A stretch of DNA of 64,000 nt from CAYNRA01 sp046293395 (lineage in GTDB: Bacteria > Bacteroidota > Bacteroidia > Cytophagales > Spirosomataceae): contig JBKBOU010000003.1 in the NCBI GenBank assembly GCA_046293395.1, forward strand, positions 372,001 through 436,000, written 5' to 3'. Made by a program: the position numbers and the translations under genes. The notes beneath the pieces were generated by a model. The model ran no database searches. It was given only the letters and a program-made list of their open reading frames with translations, and was not told the origin of the DNA. Of this stretch, positions 18,303-27,946 are shown piece by piece. Positions within the stretch are counted from its first letter, which is position 1. Each line of letters opens with the position of its first letter.

Positions 18303-19892
18303 TTAGCGCTTCTCGTCTTTCCTGATATAAATTCGAGATTTGTCGGCTTCTCCGACAAATACGTAATGTGACTCAATTAGTTTTCTTAGTTCTGGGAAAT
18401 GTGCATGGGACTGTTCTTCCCGATTATTCAAAAGCAATCTGTTTGGTGCAACCGCATCCACGAATATTTTTGGTTTCTTGTATTTTATATCTTGAATATA
18501 TCTTTGATAATATCTCTCCCTCAATGGATGTTCTAGTATGCATCTTTCTGGATGTGTTTCGGTTGCACCTTGAGGAATTTGCGTCTCTACATGATACCTA
18601 CAAACCCACCCCCAAATAGCCATTCTATCCTTTGAATTAGCATATTTTAAAATGAGTTTAGAAGCGGGACTTATTTGTAAATCTGGTTCAGAAATACAGT
18701 ACATATATGCCAATTTGGATGTTTCAGAAAGCTTTTTAAATACTGTACTTCCTACAATCCACAGCGTTCCAATCCAGATAATCCAGAACATACCTTGGGT
18801 ACGTAAAGTATCTTTTCCAATCAGAAAGGCAAGGAAAGCGAGTGGATATAGCAGAAGATGTAGATAGTGATTGAAAACATTTCCCGTTTTAAGGACTGAG
18901 AAAATAGAAGCGATAACCAAAGAGACGGCTAAACCAAGATGATGACTCTTTTTTATATGCTTCCATCCGTATAGTAGTAAAGGACAAAGAGACAACGCAA
19001 AGAATGAAAAACTCGAACTATTTCTAAAAAATCTGTACAAATTGATTGTTTTTTCAATAAAACTTATCGGGCTTCCGTATATTAGATTTCCTTCTATGTA
19101 AAAAGTCAGGAAATCATCCCATAATTGGTGATACAAAAGCCATTGTAAAACAATAATCGGAAAAAGCATACTTCCTGAAATTAAAAAGAAACCCCCTTGC
19201 CAATCTCTTGTTTGCTTACGTGCATTCCAGAGTGCAAAAACACCAATAACGAGGGCGATGGGTACTGCTTGAAGTTTACAAAATGGAATAATACCTAAAT
19301 TAAGACCAAGTAGAAACCATTCTGATGGATGTTTGTATGGTTTTTCAGTAATTCGAAGGTAAATCCATTGAGAAACATTGAGAAGAAACACAGAGAGTAG
19401 TTCGCTTGAATAATGAATAAAATCATATTCTTGCGTAAAACCATAAAAGAAAATGAGGGGGAAAACGCCAAGCCAAGCTATAGATGATTGGGTAAGTTGA
19501 CGCAAACTTTTGTAGAAAAAAAATAGACTACCTAGCATTAAGAAATAGGCGGTTAATCGAGCAGAGGTGTAATCAAAAGCCAGTCCTAGAAATGTAGGAA
19601 GAATCAAAAGATACGAGCTGAGTGGCCCGATTGTATGCCCATCTACGAATTTCCAATAAATATGGTCAGACCTTAAAGTCATCGAATGAGTAATCATTTG
19701 GCTCTCATCTGGATTAAGTTCTTGATTGAAAACGATGAACGGGAAGCGAAGCCAAAAGAGAAAAAGGATACTTAAAATGCTTAAATACCTTGATTGAATA
19801 TTAGACTTATACTTCCACCAGTACATGAGGATTAAAAGTCCGATGAAATAACCAGTTAGTAAATACAGGATTGGGAACTTGGAGTAGTTCAT
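18303..19892 (-). CDS. GT-C fold membrane glycosyltransferase-like protein (GT39/ArnT type)
   Basis: Integral membrane protein of 529 residues with roughly ten hydrophobic segments and a soluble C-terminal tail of about 140 residues. The first extracytoplasmic loop carries NPDESQ (about residue 59), the acidic pair expected in GT-C enzymes that use polyprenyl-phosphate sugar donors. A His-Thr-Ile-Gly-Pro segment follows, as in mannosyl or aminoarabinose transferases. The acceptor is unknown; protein or lipid glycosylation at the periplasmic face is the family role. It is monocistronic, with gene-free stretches on both sides. The assignment rests on topology and the DE motif, so confidence in the subfamily is modest. 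Confidence 0.6.
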   Translation of the reverse strand: MNYSKFPILYLLTGYFIGLLILMYWWKYKSNIQSRYLSILSILFLFWLRFPFIVFNQELNPDESQMITHSMTLRSDHIYWKFVDGHTIGPLSSYLLILPTFLGLAFDYTSARLTAYFLMLGSLFFFYKSLRQLTQSSIAWLGVFPLIFFYGFTQEYDFIHYSSELLSVFLLNVSQWIYLRITEKPYKHPSEWFLLGLNLGIIPFCKLQAVPIALVIGVFALWNARKQTRDWQGGFFLISGSMLFPIIVLQWLLYHQLWDDFLTFYIEGNLIYGSPISFIEKTINLYRFFRNSSSFSFFALSLCPLLLYGWKHIKKSHHLGLAVSLVIASIFSVLKTGNVFNHYLHLLLYPLAFLAFLIGKDTLRTQGMFWIIWIGTLWIVGSTVFKKLSETSKLAYMYCISEPDLQISPASKLILKYANSKDRMAIWGWVCRYHVETQIPQGATETHPERCILEHPLRERYYQRYIQDIKYKKPKIFVDAVAPNRLLLNNREEQSHAHFPELRKLIESHYVFVGEADKSRIYIRKDEKR

Positions 19893-20292
19893 GTTGGCTT
19901 TTGATTTATTTTATAAATGACTAATTATGAGACTAGTGTAATCAACTATCTCGTATCAAATACACAGCTATTTCATGGTGTGGCTCAATATCTTTTCATC
20001 ACCCGCTATGGGTTATTAGGACATACCTATACAAAGAATTAATGCAAAATGTACGCCTAGAATCGAGTCCAAAACTTAACTTTATATATATTTCGGGATG
20101 GCTATGTTTTTATAAATGAAATGTACAATCACGTCTGTATTACCACTTTCATACAGAAGTAGCTCAAACATTTTCTACATTGAAAATAATAAATACAAAG
20201 TGATAAATTGAAAGGCACATTAATTTATAATCAGGCTACTGAACTTAAGGTTTGGGTTCTAAATTGGAGTGGCTAAACAATACTTTGCTTGT
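19893..20292. other. Gene-free stretch
   Basis: About 400 bp of AT-rich sequence without a credible ORF, repeat or terminator. It probably contains the promoter of the upstream-facing GT-C gene. Confidence 0.4.
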
Positions 20293-21045
20293 TTATATTT
20301 GTACTACATAATTTGAATGTATCCATTCGTCAGTACCAATTTTGAACCAAACTCCCTCTTCTCCTATTTTCACAACTGTTTCATTTTGCCTTAATTTCCT
20401 TTTTATGGGAAAACTCGTAGCACTACCTGTTCGCACATTCAGTTCAGAAACGTTCACTCTGTATCTTACATCGTTCATGCTATAATTTTTCACTTCTGTT
20501 AAAAACTGCTCCCAAATTTTCTGGTCAAGCATCATTTTGGGGCAATCTTTGCCTGTAATATCGAAATGACGATACACATTATCAGCTGTTAAATGATACT
20601 TCTTTAAGAGAAAGTGGGTTAATTCAATGGTATTTTGTCTGGTTTTTGTAAAATCCCCATCGGAGTTTACACACATTTCAATACCGATTGTATAATAATT
20701 TGGACTTGAGCCTCTGGGAACTCCAATTTTAGTGTAAACAACTTTGGCGTTGTAGGATTTTGCACCAACGTGGTAAGCAAATTCATTATCAGGAATGTAT
20801 TGATAGATACTTTCTGAGTCAACAACATAGTGTGCAGACCCAAATGTGACTATCTCCTTTCCAATATCTCTCAAATTTGCCTTTTTTCGCTGTTCTTTGG
20901 TATGATTAAAATAGTCAAAATGCCTTAATGCATTTGCGCCTTTTCTTTCATTGGCAGTCCAGTGAATGATGATGGCTTTTAATTGAATAAGTGGGACTTT
21001 TTTTCTGTTATAGTTGGTAATAAATTTTTCGATGATTTTTTTCAT
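20293..21045 (-). CDS. N-acetylmuramoyl-L-alanine amidase with C-terminal SH3 domain, endolysin-like
   Basis: Protein of 250 residues. An amidase_2 (PGRP-like zinc amidase) domain occupies about residues 17-180. Zinc ligands are the His of IIIHWTANE (about 28) and the His of VYRHFDITGKDCP (about 160), with the Cys or Asp of that motif as the third; the Tyr of GSAHYVVD is also conserved. A bacterial SH3 domain follows (VNVSELNVRTG to WIHSNYVVQ, about 195-250), likely binding cell wall. There is no signal peptide, as in phage endolysins. The preceding gene encodes a small membrane protein that ends 11 bp upstream, giving a lysis-like pair. It could equally be a domesticated lysin or part of a contractile apparatus; no other phage genes are nearby. 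Confidence 0.85.
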   Translation of the reverse strand: MKKIIEKFITNYNRKKVPLIQLKAIIIHWTANERKGANALRHFDYFNHTKEQRKKANLRDIGKEIVTFGSAHYVVDSESIYQYIPDNEFAYHVGAKSYNAKVVYTKIGVPRGSSPNYYTIGIEMCVNSDGDFTKTRQNTIELTHFLLKKYHLTADNVYRHFDITGKDCPKMMLDQKIWEQFLTEVKNYSMNDVRYRVNVSELNVRTGSATSFPIKRKLRQNETVVKIGEEGVWFKIGTDEWIHSNYVVQI

Positions 21046-21056
21046 GCTAGTTTATA

Positions 21057-21563
21057 TTAAAAATTTTCGATTTCCTGATCATGACGATTATTTCCGGTGA
21101 GCGCTTTTATCCATTCATCTGCATTCATGTGGCTCTCCGATGCTGATAAACTGTTCTCCATTTCTTGTTTGCTGTAAAGTGCTTTTTTCATATTTTTGTA
21201 ATACAGCAAAGTATCCAATAAATCGTGAAAAAAAGCAGAGCCTTGGCTTAAAAAGAGACCCGTAATGATACAGCCGATGGTTCCTTTCAGTGATAGTTCC
21301 GTCAAGGGTACTATAGTCCCACCCTGCCGGACGAGTAGAAAGAAATCTGCATTACAAAGAAGTGCAACCAGGATTCCGACAAAAGTTGAAACCAATTGAA
21401 TTTTTTGTTCCCTCTTTTTTTTACTCGATTCGTCTTCAAATTTCGAAAACAACGATGGAACATGAAGTTTAATGAAGTTCGTAATTTTTTCGGTGATTAA
21501 ACTCAACATAAATAAGGTAAGTACTACCGAGGTAATCATAAGTTCTTCTGTTTCTGTATTCAT
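21057..21563 (-). CDS. Small membrane protein upstream of amidase (holin-like candidate)
   Basis: Protein of 168 residues with three predicted membrane segments (about 10-30, 57-77 and 92-110), a charged KKKREQK cytoplasmic stretch between the first two, and a soluble, acidic C-terminus. I recognise no family. Position, size and topology, 11 bp upstream of a signal-less amidase, make a holin-like or anchoring role a reasonable guess, though 168 residues is long for a holin. A TACATTTG -7 box lies 47 bp upstream at 21610-21617, so this gene probably starts the operon. Confidence 0.6.
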   Translation of the reverse strand: MNTETEELMITSVVLTLFMLSLITEKITNFIKLHVPSLFSKFEDESSKKKREQKIQLVSTFVGILVALLCNADFFLLVRQGGTIVPLTELSLKGTIGCIITGLFLSQGSAFFHDLLDTLLYYKNMKKALYSKQEMENSLSASESHMNADEWIKALTGNNRHDQEIENF

Positions 21564-21932
21564 GGTATAATTGTTTCATGTACTTTTTCTTTAACATAGG
21601 AAAAACATTCAAATGTATTTACTGTTTTTGTCAATTCCAAATAAATTCTACTTTTAAACAACCTAATTAGCTCTTTACCTGATGTTTATACACTTTCTCC
21701 ACATTGTTTTACTTATTTGCAAAGGTTAACTTACTAGAACCAATACTGCCTCAAACCCACTATTTCGCAGAATCTACTTTTATGTGGTTCAGACGCGCTT
21801 CGCTGTTCCTATTTGGCGTTGCTAGTTTCAAAGATTCAGATGTATATCAAGCCCATTTTCGTTTACATACATTCACTCAAAAGACTAGCTCAAAACAACG
21901 GGGGAACTTTTTCTTATCCAATCGAAGAATCA
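21564..21932. other. Gene-free stretch with promoter of the amidase operon
   Basis: Holds the minus-strand TACATTTG box at 21610-21617. Two plus-strand ORFs of 72-80 codons here have no recognisable protein features and run into the 3' end of the OmpA gene. Confidence 0.5.
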
Positions 21933-24900
21933 TTACAAAACAATAAATTCTACACGTCTATTTCGCTTTTTATTGGCTTCTGTATCGTTTGGTGCAATGG
22001 GTTCTACGGAGCCACGTCCCACGGCAATTAGTCGCGAAGCCTCAATTTTTTTAGCGAGTAGATACGTTATCACAGACTCACACCTTGCTTTAGAAAGCTT
22101 CACATTCTCATAGAAATCACCTACATTGTCTGTATGCCCCCGAATTTCGATTTTCAAGGCTGGATTTTCTTGCAATACTTTCGCTAATTCGTCTAATTGC
22201 GTGAACGATTCTTTCCGAAGGACAGGGCTACTTTGGTCAAAGTAAATATTTTCCAATGTCACACGTGTGCCTTTTGAAATCGTACCAAATGCGACTGTCC
22301 GAATGACCTCCGTATTTTTTTCAGGTACTGCTGCGGCTACATCTTGTTTTTCGGGAGTCAATAAAACCATTTTTTCAAATTCTCCTTCTTGTATCCATGT
22401 CATGGCACTGATTTTCTGAGAAACAGACTGGTATCCAGCGGCACTCACTTGAAATGCATAGAATCTATCTGGACGTAGCGATGCCATAAATTCACCTTCT
22501 GTGAAACTCTGCACCTCCGATTTATCCGTCAAATCAATCATTTTCAGTGCGACTCTTGGCAGTTGCTTTTTGGTTTGTTTATCATAGAAACTGAAATAAA
22601 AATCATATTTCGCCCGCTGTGCATATAAAATAGTACTGACTTTGTTCATGAGCGAGTCATTAAAAGCCAACTTGTATTTTTCAGATGTGAAATCCTTATC
22701 TTTGATTTCGATTGAGAAAATTTGCCCTTCTTTCCCTTTTAAGAAAAACGGGGCTTTTTGCGTAACCGTTTGGTCAATCAGTACAGAAGGCAATGCGTTT
22801 TCTTTTGTATATCTATCAATGAACACGACCTTAACCTCATTCATAGAAACTTTTTCCTTGACAGATTTGAAGAGAATCGTCGTGGTTGGAAGTAATTCAG
22901 CGATGACCTGTTCAGCAAGATTGAATCCATCCGCCAAACATTGAACTGTGAATGGCCCTTTGGAAGTTAATCTACCGTTTACTTTTCCTGAGTTATCAGC
23001 TAATAATTCCAAAACCTTATTTCCTTGTGCGTCTTTCACATAGAAAACAGCACCCGCGAGGGGCAATCCTGTTTCTAAATCAATCGACTCTAACTGCAAG
23101 AGATAGTCATTTCTCACCAATTTTAGCTCCACTTCCACTGTTACGCCACCCGCCTCTGTCAGGACAATATCCACCTCTTTTTGCAGAGGTAAATATCCTT
23201 GCGCTTCGCCAGCTACAACCCACTTTCCTCCTTTTGTTAAATCGAGCTTTAATTCACCTGACTTTACCGAATATGCGTTTACTTCTTGACTAGCTTGTTT
23301 AAGCTGAACTTCACCTGCCAATGGCTGCCCGTCTTCTTGCGAGAGTAACCGAACCAAGAGCGTATTTTTGAGTTTAGGAGCAAGTTTAATTGTAATTTTT
23401 TTATCAGACTCCAGTTCGGGCAAGGGAGCTGTGAACGGTAAAAAACCATCGGCCTCCACTTGAACTTGCAGGGCTACTTTTTCAGCTATCTTGAAAACAT
23501 ACTCCTGCCCATTAAACTGTGGATTTTCAGCATATGCTTCCCCACTTTTTTGCACCAGACGAAAGGTCGGTTGATTGATTAGTTCTCCTGTTTCTTTGTT
23601 CACGATTTTCAGGATAAGCGCATAATTTTGAATAAGCTTGGCACCGACTTGTTTCTCTCCCTCCACAGCGAACTTCACTTGCTCCTCGACGGGAGAATCT
23701 GCAATAAGCTCTATTTCTTCGATGGGTTTGGCTTTAGATATTGGTTGATTTATTGAAGCAACTTGAGTAGGGTTCTCTGGTGTTTCTTTTGGAGGAGTTG
23801 TAACGCTTATAGGCATACGAACAGGAGGCACAACAGCCAGAGCCGTTGGTGAACTTGCCGTTCCCTCAACTTTTTGAAGCGATATATTTATGCGCAGCGG
23901 AGTACAATTCACCATTTCGCTATCCAAAACCACAACCTTCTTTGTTTCATACGCAGGATGATTGACACTCAGCTCATACGCATTACCAAACGGAACAATC
24001 GCAGTGTATCGACCATCTGACGCATTATTATCAATAACCGCGTAGGTTTCACCCGTTTCTTTGTATTTAATAACCACTTTACTTGAAACAGGTGCTTTCG
24101 ACATAGAATCAAGCACAAAACCTTGAATAGTTGCACTTTTAACGGGTCTTAGGCTTTCAGGAACAACCGTTTCGTAAATATCCCCATTGGAGACATAATA
24201 CATTTTATCACCACATGGACTAATTGATACAAATAAATCTGATTTTTTGGTATTCACAAATTCCAATGCTTGTGGCTCAGACCATGTTCCATTTTCTTGA
24301 AAAGAAGACTTATACAAATCGAAATCTCCTTTTCCACCTTCTTTGATAGAAGAGAAAACCAATGTTTTACCGTCCGCTAAGATTCTTGGTGCTTTCTCGC
24401 AGTTCATGTTTACGGGAGCAGGCAATTCGTAGGGAGTCCGCCACTGGCCATTTCTCCCTTTCTCCGAAACCATGATTCTATAACATTGCTTATCTTCTAC
24501 TCTTTTTCCTAGAATTTCACGTGTAAAATATAATTTCTTCCCATCAGGCGAGATAGAAGGAAAACCTTCATAACCATTTGTATTGATAGTTGGCCCAATA
24601 TTTTCAGGTTTTGTCCACGAATTTTTAGTTCGATACGAGACATAAATATCCTCTCTTCCGTATCCATTTTTTCCAAAATTTGCGAAGAAATAAATGGTAT
24701 TTCCGTCGTAACTAATGGTTGGCCCACCCATTACAGGTGCCATAAATTCATTGGCAAACAAATTAATAGCATCAATATTTTGCGGCTTCATCCATTCACC
24801 AGAAGGGTGTAATTTCACTTCATAAATACCAAAAAAACTTGTTTCGTATTCATCAATCCATTTCTCGGACTTGCCATCGGCACTAATTTGAGGCACTTTT

Positions 24901-25109
24901 TTATTTGCATTCACAAATAAACCGTATTGATCAGATTGGTACACCAACGTCTGCCCATCTGCCGTAATTGAGGGTGCGTACTCCGTATAAGTGGGTGTAT
25001 TAATTGGATTAGGTAGCTTTTTTTTGTCCTGCGCCCAAGTAGTCCAAGCGAAGAAAAGAAGAATACACCACAAACTTACATTACTGAACCGCAATACTAC
25101 TTTCATCAT
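21933..25109 (-). CDS. PD40-repeat OmpA family envelope protein
   Basis: Protein of 1058 residues with a signal peptide ending WTTWAQ. The N-terminal third is a TolB-like propeller of PD40 repeats (YAPSITADGQTLVY, FPSISPDGKKLYF, APRILADGKTLVF). Carboxypeptidase-regulatory-like beta domains follow from about residue 330 to 940. The last 105 residues are an OmpA peptidoglycan-binding domain (IYFDQSSPVL, then IEIRGHTDNVGD and NKKRNRRVEFIVL). It is expected to sit in the periplasm or outer membrane bound to peptidoglycan. Its start overlaps the end of the upstream DUF5723/TSP3 gene by 29 bp, indicating translational coupling. PD40-OmpA proteins often accompany barrel partners in Bacteroidota, some in type IX secretion; that role is not shown here. 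Confidence 0.9.
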   Translation of the reverse strand: MMKVVLRFSNVSLWCILLFFAWTTWAQDKKKLPNPINTPTYTEYAPSITADGQTLVYQSDQYGLFVNANKKVPQISADGKSEKWIDEYETSFFGIYEVKLHPSGEWMKPQNIDAINLFANEFMAPVMGGPTISYDGNTIYFFANFGKNGYGREDIYVSYRTKNSWTKPENIGPTINTNGYEGFPSISPDGKKLYFTREILGKRVEDKQCYRIMVSEKGRNGQWRTPYELPAPVNMNCEKAPRILADGKTLVFSSIKEGGKGDFDLYKSSFQENGTWSEPQALEFVNTKKSDLFVSISPCGDKMYYVSNGDIYETVVPESLRPVKSATIQGFVLDSMSKAPVSSKVVIKYKETGETYAVIDNNASDGRYTAIVPFGNAYELSVNHPAYETKKVVVLDSEMVNCTPLRINISLQKVEGTASSPTALAVVPPVRMPISVTTPPKETPENPTQVASINQPISKAKPIEEIELIADSPVEEQVKFAVEGEKQVGAKLIQNYALILKIVNKETGELINQPTFRLVQKSGEAYAENPQFNGQEYVFKIAEKVALQVQVEADGFLPFTAPLPELESDKKITIKLAPKLKNTLLVRLLSQEDGQPLAGEVQLKQASQEVNAYSVKSGELKLDLTKGGKWVVAGEAQGYLPLQKEVDIVLTEAGGVTVEVELKLVRNDYLLQLESIDLETGLPLAGAVFYVKDAQGNKVLELLADNSGKVNGRLTSKGPFTVQCLADGFNLAEQVIAELLPTTTILFKSVKEKVSMNEVKVVFIDRYTKENALPSVLIDQTVTQKAPFFLKGKEGQIFSIEIKDKDFTSEKYKLAFNDSLMNKVSTILYAQRAKYDFYFSFYDKQTKKQLPRVALKMIDLTDKSEVQSFTEGEFMASLRPDRFYAFQVSAAGYQSVSQKISAMTWIQEGEFEKMVLLTPEKQDVAAAVPEKNTEVIRTVAFGTISKGTRVTLENIYFDQSSPVLRKESFTQLDELAKVLQENPALKIEIRGHTDNVGDFYENVKLSKARCESVITYLLAKKIEASRLIAVGRGSVEPIAPNDTEANKKRNRRVEFIVL

Positions 25110-27300
25110 TTTTTTCGTCGATTACCTTGATTTCAAAACCCAGTTCTTTTAATTTTTCTCCGTACCATGGAAGGAATTTAGTAGCTAACTTTCCTGAAAT
25201 CACAAAGCTCAATGTCCCTGATAAAGAACCCGTTAGTATTCTAATCTGATTTTCCAATTCTTGGTTTTCCTGCTTTTTCGCGATGTTTTGTAAAAAGTTT
25301 TGAAGGAGTATGTTGGAGGATGCGTCAATGTCTTCAATGGCGACATTTGTAATGTTCATCACGCAGCCATCCCACGCAGAAATACCTAGCTTTGCGGGGC
25401 AAAAATCTAATTTATCTATGATTCCATCCCCGTCTGAGTCAGGACACCCTTTGAGGGATTTTGGGCCAGCTATTTCAGGACACGCATCATCCAAGTCGAT
25501 TATTCCGTCACCATCTGAATCTGGGCAGCCTCCATTTTGCTTTGTTCCTATTTCCAATGGGCATCCGTCATATTTATCAGGAATACCATCACTATCTGTA
25601 TCGGGGCAACCTTTAAATAATTTGCTACCTGCTACTTCTGGGCATTCGTCTTCCGAGTCAATTAATCCGTCTCCATCTGTATCGGGGCATCCTCCATTTT
25701 CTTCCGAACCTGCTTTTTTCGGGCAATCGTCTTCTTTGTCTGGAATCCCATCACCGTCTGTGTCCGGGCAACCATTGAACTTCGTTAGGCCAGCTTCTTG
25801 CGGACAAGCATCCACGTTATCGTTCAAACCATCGCCGTCTGTATCAGGGCAACCTTGTGTTTCCGTTGGACCTGCGTGGTTGGGGCATTTATCCAAAGCA
25901 TCTTCTATACCATCACCGTCTGTGTCCGGACAACCTCTGAAAAGCCATAAACCAGGAATATCAGGACATTTGTCTTTTCCGTTCGACACATTATCTCCAT
26001 CGTAATCCTTTTTCTTTTTTGCTTTCCCTGTAAACGCAAAACCTGCATAAACAGAAGGCAGAGCACCTTGTGAACTCCATAAAGTATTCAATCTTTCTGC
26101 ACCCAATACAAGAGGTCCAAGGCGAAGATGTATGCCAACAGAGGCCTGTTTCTGTTGTGCAGACCAACTTAGAGGGACAGAAAACTCAAAACCATCTTTT
26201 TCTTTTCGTGGAATAAAAGCAAGTACCGACTGACTACCCAAATTAAGCGCTTCATTTTTAGGCTGTGACCGATACAATACGCCCAAATGCCATCCTTTTT
26301 TACCTGGTGCAACCTCTGCTACAAGATTCATTTGGGTAGGTAAGTCAAACCGAAGTAGTGCAGACTCCGATGTCGGGATATTCAATTCTTGAAGAGCCGA
26401 TGAGAATCCTTCAGATAAAAGGTCTCTATCCACACGGGTATTTACGAATGTGCGAGAACCTAGAAAAGAGTTTGTCTGTATTTCGCCTATGTCCGTGATA
26501 CTGAAAGCAATACGTGCTTTGTACTTGTTAACGGCGGGTTCATAGCGTTTTTTTCCATCGAGCGTATAGGAGAAATCTTCTGCTTGTGGACGAAATTCAT
26601 AGACAAATCCGAGATCTAATCCGGTGTTGGTAAAACCGCCATTCAAGAAATTTCGGGGCGAGAATGCTTCGCTTAGTTGTGGGGAAAAAGCCCCTGAAAT
26701 CATTCCATTATTGATTGTATTGCCAAGCAGAGAAATCCCATTTGTTTGAACTGTATTCTGATGCGTGAGGAGCATTCGTTTAACTGTCACGCCTGTTTTT
26801 AGGAAATGTTTATTGAAATGAAAAGGTTGAGCAAAAGAAAAGGCTACTTCGCGTAAACCACTAGATGCGTAACTTCCATTTATCTCTAAAGATTTATTAA
26901 TTAGGCTATTATCTAAACGAAAAATTTGATACAGATTACCCGAAGCTTGCTGAAAAGCGCGATAATGTGTACTCACGGCGAAAGAAGAAAGATTTTTAAA
27001 CTGTTTCATGTAAGCAGGCCCCAACCAATCTAGCCGCTGAATTTGATAGCGTTCTTCTTTCCGTTTGACTGTACTTTTGGAGAAAGGGACTTGGTTGTTG
27101 GTAACGGCGTTTGTGGATAAATCAGCCCGAAAAGTACTGATGTGAAGAGAGCCTCCGTAGTACGAATCAGCGAGTAATGCAGGATTAAAACCGATAGCCT
27201 GAATACCAGAAGAGTTAGAAATACGATGTAAGTCCAACTGCTGGCTAAAAGCAGAATACATACTAAAAAACAAGCAAGCAAAGAGTAGTTTTTTTATCAT
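25081..27300 (-). CDS. DUF5723 outer-membrane protein with thrombospondin type 3 repeats
   Basis: Protein of 739 residues from the ATG at 27300, chosen because MIKKLLFACLFFSMYSAFSQ is a clean signal peptide; an upstream in-frame start at 27324 adds eight residues. The first 420 residues are a beta-rich, probably barrel-forming DUF5723 region (SSGIQAIGFNPALLADS). Eight thrombospondin type 3 calcium-binding repeats follow (about 427-637, motif CPDTDGDGIxDxxDxCP). A 100-residue C-terminal domain completes it, probably a diverged OmpA-like or periplasmic module. It overlaps the downstream PD40-OmpA gene by 29 bp, so the pair is made together and probably forms one envelope complex. Confidence 0.8.
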   Translation of the reverse strand: MIKKLLFACLFFSMYSAFSQQLDLHRISNSSGIQAIGFNPALLADSYYGGSLHISTFRADLSTNAVTNNQVPFSKSTVKRKEERYQIQRLDWLGPAYMKQFKNLSSFAVSTHYRAFQQASGNLYQIFRLDNSLINKSLEINGSYASSGLREVAFSFAQPFHFNKHFLKTGVTVKRMLLTHQNTVQTNGISLLGNTINNGMISGAFSPQLSEAFSPRNFLNGGFTNTGLDLGFVYEFRPQAEDFSYTLDGKKRYEPAVNKYKARIAFSITDIGEIQTNSFLGSRTFVNTRVDRDLLSEGFSSALQELNIPTSESALLRFDLPTQMNLVAEVAPGKKGWHLGVLYRSQPKNEALNLGSQSVLAFIPRKEKDGFEFSVPLSWSAQQKQASVGIHLRLGPLVLGAERLNTLWSSQGALPSVYAGFAFTGKAKKKKDYDGDNVSNGKDKCPDIPGLWLFRGCPDTDGDGIEDALDKCPNHAGPTETQGCPDTDGDGLNDNVDACPQEAGLTKFNGCPDTDGDGIPDKEDDCPKKAGSEENGGCPDTDGDGLIDSEDECPEVAGSKLFKGCPDTDSDGIPDKYDGCPLEIGTKQNGGCPDSDGDGIIDLDDACPEIAGPKSLKGCPDSDGDGIIDKLDFCPAKLGISAWDGCVMNITNVAIEDIDASSNILLQNFLQNIAKKQENQELENQIRILTGSLSGTLSFVISGKLATKFLPWYGEKLKELGFEIKVIDEKNDESSIAVQ
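25390..26020 (-). repeat. Eight TSP3 repeats
   Basis: Alternating units of about 70-80 bp encoding acidic DxDGDGxxDxxDxCP loops. At DNA level the plus-strand phrase CCATCACCGTCTGTGTCCGG recurs with variations. Confidence 0.85.
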
Positions 27301-27577
27301 AGTAGAATGGGAAAATGTGGACAATCATACGGAATATGCACCCCTTGTTTATCTATCAATTCGACCAAAAAAACGCTTTGAGACAGCTTTACTTGGTTTT
27401 CATCGATAAAGAGAAAAGCAATTATTTTCTTGTTATTTAAAGGAAATGGAACAACCTACAGAACATGAGTAGAAGCGGCGAAATCCTTTTTTCAATCGGT
27501 ACTTTACTCTCAAAGATAATTTGCAATACGAATTATCCCTAAAAAAACAGCAAGTGACTCTCTTATTTTTACTGAGT

Positions 27578-27640
27578 GGTCATTTTTGCCCATTTTATGG
27601 TAGATAATGAAGCGTTTCTCGATTGCTTTTGTTGCTCGTC
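27578..27640 (+). repeat. Direct repeat, copy A (left flank of island)
   Basis: Matches 30715-30778 over 63 bp with about eight mismatches and one gap, in the same orientation. Shared blocks include GGTCATTTTTGCC, ATAATGAAGC and TTGCTTTTGTTGCTC. It lies in non-coding DNA. Confidence 0.75.
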
Positions 27641-27719
27641 TTAGTAATCTTCCCAAAAAACAACTACGCTAATTGATGTACTATTTTTAATTTTGGAGTA
27701 ATGCAAAGAGGTAAAAAAA

Positions 27720-27765
27720 GCCGAAGAACTGCCTCTAGTGAGGGAAGTTCTTCGGCATCTTCAAA
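27720..27765 (-). terminator. Terminator downstream of island gene
   Basis: Stem GCCGAAGAACT (27720-27730) with its complement ending at 27765, one mismatch further in, followed on the minus strand by a run of seven T. It lies about 180 bp beyond the stop of the PD-(D/E)XK-like gene. Confidence 0.75.
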
Positions 27766-27911
27766 ATTGGTTTTTTATGGCTCAATTACAGCTGATTTAA
27801 GCCCTCCAAAAAAGCAAGATTAAAACCCTGAACAAAAGAGACCTTCCCTCAGAAAGCCTTAAATAAAGCCAAAATTTAGCAAAATCTAGTAAAATCAAGA
27901 GAAGAGAGAAG

Positions 27912-27946
27912 TTGTGCAACGGCTACCGCTGTTAGCGGTAGTTATT
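27912..27946 (-). other. Possible remnant attC site of the second cassette
   Basis: On the minus strand, directly after the stop codon, come AATAAC and then CCGCTAACAGCGG, with a perfect 8-bp stem CTACCGCT/AGCGGTAG. The position right after the gene and the CTAAC box fit the 5' part of an integron attC site. The matching 3' arm is not visible. Confidence 0.35.

Noticed and set aside
20293..21563. Prophage
   Set aside because: Only an amidase and one membrane protein are present; no integrase, capsid, tail or terminase genes and no att sites were seen.
21704..22031. Two overlapping plus-strand ORFs between the amidase operon and the OmpA gene
   Set aside because: No promoter, no family features, and one runs antisense into the conserved OmpA domain.
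25310..26005. 231-codon plus-strand ORF opposite the TSP3 repeats
   Set aside because: It is the shadow of the repeated DGDG-coding units; a Ser/Pro repeat on that strand is a by-product.
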